Source of the DNA: JAPLIS01 sp963719415
Lineage (GTDB): Bacteria; Babelota; Babeliae; Babelales; Vermiphilaceae
Direction of reading: 5' to 3'
Assembly: GCA_963719415.1 (NCBI GenBank)
Contig: OY970383.1
Coordinates: 1,178,001 to 1,242,000, forward strand
DNA length: 64,000 nucleotides
The translations under genes were made by a program, and so were the position numbers. This document shows, one piece after another, positions 61,835 to 64,000 of this stretch. The stretch's first letter is position 1, and every line of letters begins with the position of its first letter. The notes under the pieces are model-generated. The model did no database searches and was not told the origin of the DNA. It was given only the letters and a program-made list of their open reading frames with translations.

Positions 61835-62959
61835 ATGAAAAAAAAAGATTATTATGATATTTTAGGCGTATCTAAAGATGCATCTGCTGAAGAGATAAAA
61901 GCTGCTTATCGAAAATTAGCTCTTAAGTATCATCCTGATAGAAATCCTGGTAATAAAGAATCAGAAGATAAATTTAAAGAAGCGGCTGGAGCATACGAGG
62001 TTATTTCTGATCCGGATAAACGGAGAAAATATGATCAATTCGGTGATGCGGCTTCTGATGCTGGTTTTAGTGGTCATACTGGTCATCCGGATATGAATGA
62101 TATTTTTAGTAATTTTGGAGATATTTTTAGTTCTATGTTTGGCGAAGGCCAACATAAACCAAAAAAACGAGGACCGTCTCCCGTTCGTGGCCATGATCTT
62201 TTTAAAGAAGAGAGCATCTCTTTGAAGTCTGCTTTTCTGGGCACCAAAATTGAAGTTAGCTATTATCATTTTTTCAGTTGTGATACGTGCCAAGGCAAAG
62301 GGGCTAAGGCGGGAACACAGATTAAGACGTGTACCACTTGTAAGGGAGTTGGCCAGATGAATTTCCAGCAGGGCTTTTTTATGTATTCTCAAGCGTGTGG
62401 TGATTGTAATGGACAAGGATACAAGATTCAGTCCCCCTGTGATGTTTGTAAAGGACAATCTCGTCTACAAAAATATGAAAAATTTACGGTAACTATTCCT
62501 CAGGGAATTTTTAATGGCGCAGAGCTTCGGATATCTGGTAAGGGTGATGCTGGTGTTTATGGAGGCGGAGCCGGTGATCTTCTTTTGAAAATAGAAGTGA
62601 TGCCAGATAAAAAATTTAAACGAGTTAAAGATGATTTGGAATGCACTGTTATGCTCACCTATCCTCAACTTGTTTTGGGTTGCCAGATTGAGTTTGAAAG
62701 TTTAGATGGCTCAACTCAGACGATAAAAATTCCCAAAGGTACTCCTGTTGGAGAAAAGATAGTTGTTCAGGGTAAAGGATTTAAGTCATTGCGTAGTAGC
62801 AGCTTCGGAGATTTAGTTATTATTACTCAATGTTCTATTCCTAAAAAGTTAGATGCGCAAGCTAAAAAATCATTAATTGATTATTCAGCTTTAATTGGTA
62901 CGTCTGCTGAAAACAATGATGGTTATATAGCTACCTTTTTTAAGAAATTTTTGGGCTAG
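61835..62959 (+). CDS. dnaJ: DnaJ, Hsp40 co-chaperone
   Basis: This 374-residue DnaJ has a J domain (YYDILGVSKDASAEEIKAAY, HPD in KYHPDRNPG), a Gly/Phe-type linker and a zinc domain with four motifs: CDTCQGKG, CTTCKGVG, CGDCNGQG and CDVCKGQS (final Gly replaced by Ser). The substrate-binding C-terminal domain has VTIPQGIFNGAELRISGKGD. It stimulates the DnaK ATPase and delivers unfolded proteins. dnaK and grpE are not in the window. Confidence 0.95.
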   Translation: MKKKDYYDILGVSKDASAEEIKAAYRKLALKYHPDRNPGNKESEDKFKEAAGAYEVISDPDKRRKYDQFGDAASDAGFSGHTGHPDMNDIFSNFGDIFSSMFGEGQHKPKKRGPSPVRGHDLFKEESISLKSAFLGTKIEVSYYHFFSCDTCQGKGAKAGTQIKTCTTCKGVGQMNFQQGFFMYSQACGDCNGQGYKIQSPCDVCKGQSRLQKYEKFTVTIPQGIFNGAELRISGKGDAGVYGGGAGDLLLKIEVMPDKKFKRVKDDLECTVMLTYPQLVLGCQIEFESLDGSTQTIKIPKGTPVGEKIVVQGKGFKSLRSSSFGDLVIITQCSIPKKLDAQAKKSLIDYSALIGTSAENNDGYIATFFKKFLG

Positions 62960-63018
62960 TTTAGTCTGTTTATAATTAAGTTAGCAGAGTAAGTAAATTG
63001 ATAATTAAAAGCAGGTAA

Positions 63019-63053
63019 AAAAACTCCCCACTTTTTAAGCGGGGAGTTTTTTT
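63019..63053 (+). terminator. Rho-independent terminator of dnaJ
   Basis: The arms aaaaactcccc and ggggagttttt enclose a short loop and run into TTTTTTTT, a classic terminator about 60 bases past the stop. Confidence 0.9.
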
Positions 63054-63092
63054 TGCGATATATTATGGCAATCAAAATGGTGCCTAATTATA

Positions 63093-63620
63093 TTAAAAAT
63101 CCCAAACCTCTATTCCATCATCGGTGATATGTTTTCGAATATAAGGCTGGCAGGGGCGAGTAGGATGATCTTGAGGCGGTCCTGAGATTTCTTCTCCGTT
63201 TTCTGTTATGCCCCAGTGATTGCCAGAAGCATTAGGCGTGACGAACAGCACTTGTTCAGAACTTGCTTTTTGTGGCAAAGACCTAGGAGCTTGAGGAGCT
63301 CGAGGAACAGGAAGTTTTTCACCGTGTAATTTTTTTTTTCTAATTTCCAAGTTTGCAAAAAGTCTTACAGCAACTTCTGTGGGAACAGCGCCTTTTCCAC
63401 CATAAGGGGGACAAACGGGTATTTCTTGTTCGTCGTATGCTGCGCCTTTTTGTTCTTCTTCTATGGTCGAGCTATCTGAAGGGGGTCCTGAAATTTCTAT
63501 TCCATCCTCTGTTTCGCCCCAGCCATTATTAGCTGCATTTTTTTTAACGACTGCTTGGTGTGCTGTGTAGCTATCAAAAAAAAGCGAGAGAGCTAAAAAA
63601 GTGATTATCCGTAATTTCAT
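63093..63620 (-). CDS. Small secreted repeat protein, unknown
   Basis: The ATG at 63620 has AAGGATC upstream and gives 175 residues with signal peptide LRIITFLALSLFFDSYTA. Two similar units occur, NNGWGETEDGIEISGPPSDS and GNHWGITENGEEISGPPQDH, and the C-terminus reads ITDDGIEVWDF, a third short version. The sections between are Pro-rich with basic residues. The repeats resemble no family that I recognise. Confidence 0.6.
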   Translation of the reverse strand: MKLRIITFLALSLFFDSYTAHQAVVKKNAANNGWGETEDGIEISGPPSDSSTIEEEQKGAAYDEQEIPVCPPYGGKGAVPTEVAVRLFANLEIRKKKLHGEKLPVPRAPQAPRSLPQKASSEQVLFVTPNASGNHWGITENGEEISGPPQDHPTRPCQPYIRKHITDDGIEVWDF

Positions 63621-63717
63621 AAGAGATCCTTGGTTAGTAGCTAAAAAATATTCTGTCTGTATATGCATGAGGTTTTTACTCTCTTTTAATGTCTATTTTA
63701 TTTTAGAACAGTTAATA

Positions 63718-64000
63718 TTATATGCCAATATATTTTTTACGTCTACTTTTTTGAGAAACATCATAGTTTTTCCCTTTATCGATACTGATTTTGTCAAGAA
63801 GGTGATAAAAAAAATCTCTGTCGGGGCCTTTTACTACGGCAGCTTCATGTGCTTCTGCTATGGCAACAGGATATCCATATCCTTTGTCTGATTGATCGAT
63901 AATAATTTGTGCGATCTGATCTGTTAACACATTATCGCCGGCTATCCATCCGGGAATTTCTATTCGTGCAATTTCTGAACCTACATTGAGATAGAAAAAA
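63718..64000 (-). CDS. NurA-like nuclease, 3' end only (partial)
   Basis: The frame is open to the right edge of the window, so the start is missing. The visible 93 residues read FFYLNVGSEIARIEIPGWIA, then LTDQIAQIIIDQSDKGYGYP, then VAIAEAHEAAVVKGPDRDFF. This matches the C-terminal end of NurA-domain proteins, with the (G)YPVALAEAHExAVV motif. NurA nucleases act with the HerA helicase in DNA end processing. The assignment rests on the motif only. Confidence 0.65.
   Translation of the reverse strand, partial: FFYLNVGSEIARIEIPGWIAGDNVLTDQIAQIIIDQSDKGYGYPVAIAEAHEAAVVKGPDRDFFYHLLDKISIDKGKNYDVSQKSRRKKYIGI

Overview
The window is a piece of an AT-rich bacterial chromosome. Its mix of genes points to an intracellular or endosymbiotic bacterium, probably of the Dependentiae (TM6, Babeliae) type. 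It holds a reduced housekeeping core (SUF, GyrB, PheT, TilS, GlmS/GlmU, DnaJ, FtsB-like, SbcD). It also holds many secreted proteins of unknown function in tandem paralogue clusters, ankyrin repeats, Rpn-type and AAA/PD-(D/E)XK nuclease families, and broken genes. The lineage is an inference from gene content; no rRNA is present. I found no tRNA, rRNA, CRISPR array or complete insertion sequence.

Layout. 1-1.9 kb: an ankyrin protein cut by the left edge and a small secreted protein. 2.1-11.0 kb: sufC-sufB-sufD, then 4.4 kb of small glycine-rich secreted proteins, then sufS. Scars of sufD and sufS inside this insert show that it grew by tandem duplication. 11.1-16.0 kb: secreted unknowns, an Rpn nuclease, a degenerate HAD-like protein and a delta-60 repeat protein. 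16.4-20.3 kb: pheT-lspA-comF. 20.6-24.5 kb: two secreted paralogues with an almost identical C-terminal half. 24.8-27.0 kb: two SurA/PrsA-like foldases. 27.1-31.7 kb: a frameshifted AAA/PD-(D/E)XK gene, sbcD and glmU.

32.0-37.2 kb holds five secreted paralogues sharing a signal peptide. They combine a beta-rich N-terminal domain, a CTTPRGTIY-type repeat, coiled coils, PPxY motifs and a C-terminal membrane anchor. These are the best candidates for a host-directed protein family. A secreted GH1 beta-glucosidase follows at 37.4 kb.

39.3-50.2 kb: two uncharacterised secreted proteins, a TonB-like protein, tilS, a second Rpn gene, gyrB, and a divergent tadA-dksA-like-rpsI-glmS block. 50.4-56.2 kb: secreted unknowns, a degenerate EEP-fold protein and a CtpA protease. 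56.5-58.0 kb: a frameshifted polymorphic-toxin C-terminus with two putative immunity genes. 58.0-64.0 kb: an FtsB-like protein, superoxide dismutase, a HigB/HigA-type toxin-antitoxin pair, two alpha/beta hydrolases, dnaJ, a repeat protein and the 3' end of a nurA-like gene.

Together the core genes cover Fe-S assembly, UDP-GlcNAc synthesis, envelope maintenance and translation. The accessory genes are dominated by exported, rapidly duplicating proteins. Small dispersed repeats, among them an AACGTGAGTTCG element and a GGGGTCCCC element, lie mostly in 3' intergenic DNA, and one copy appears inside a coding sequence.
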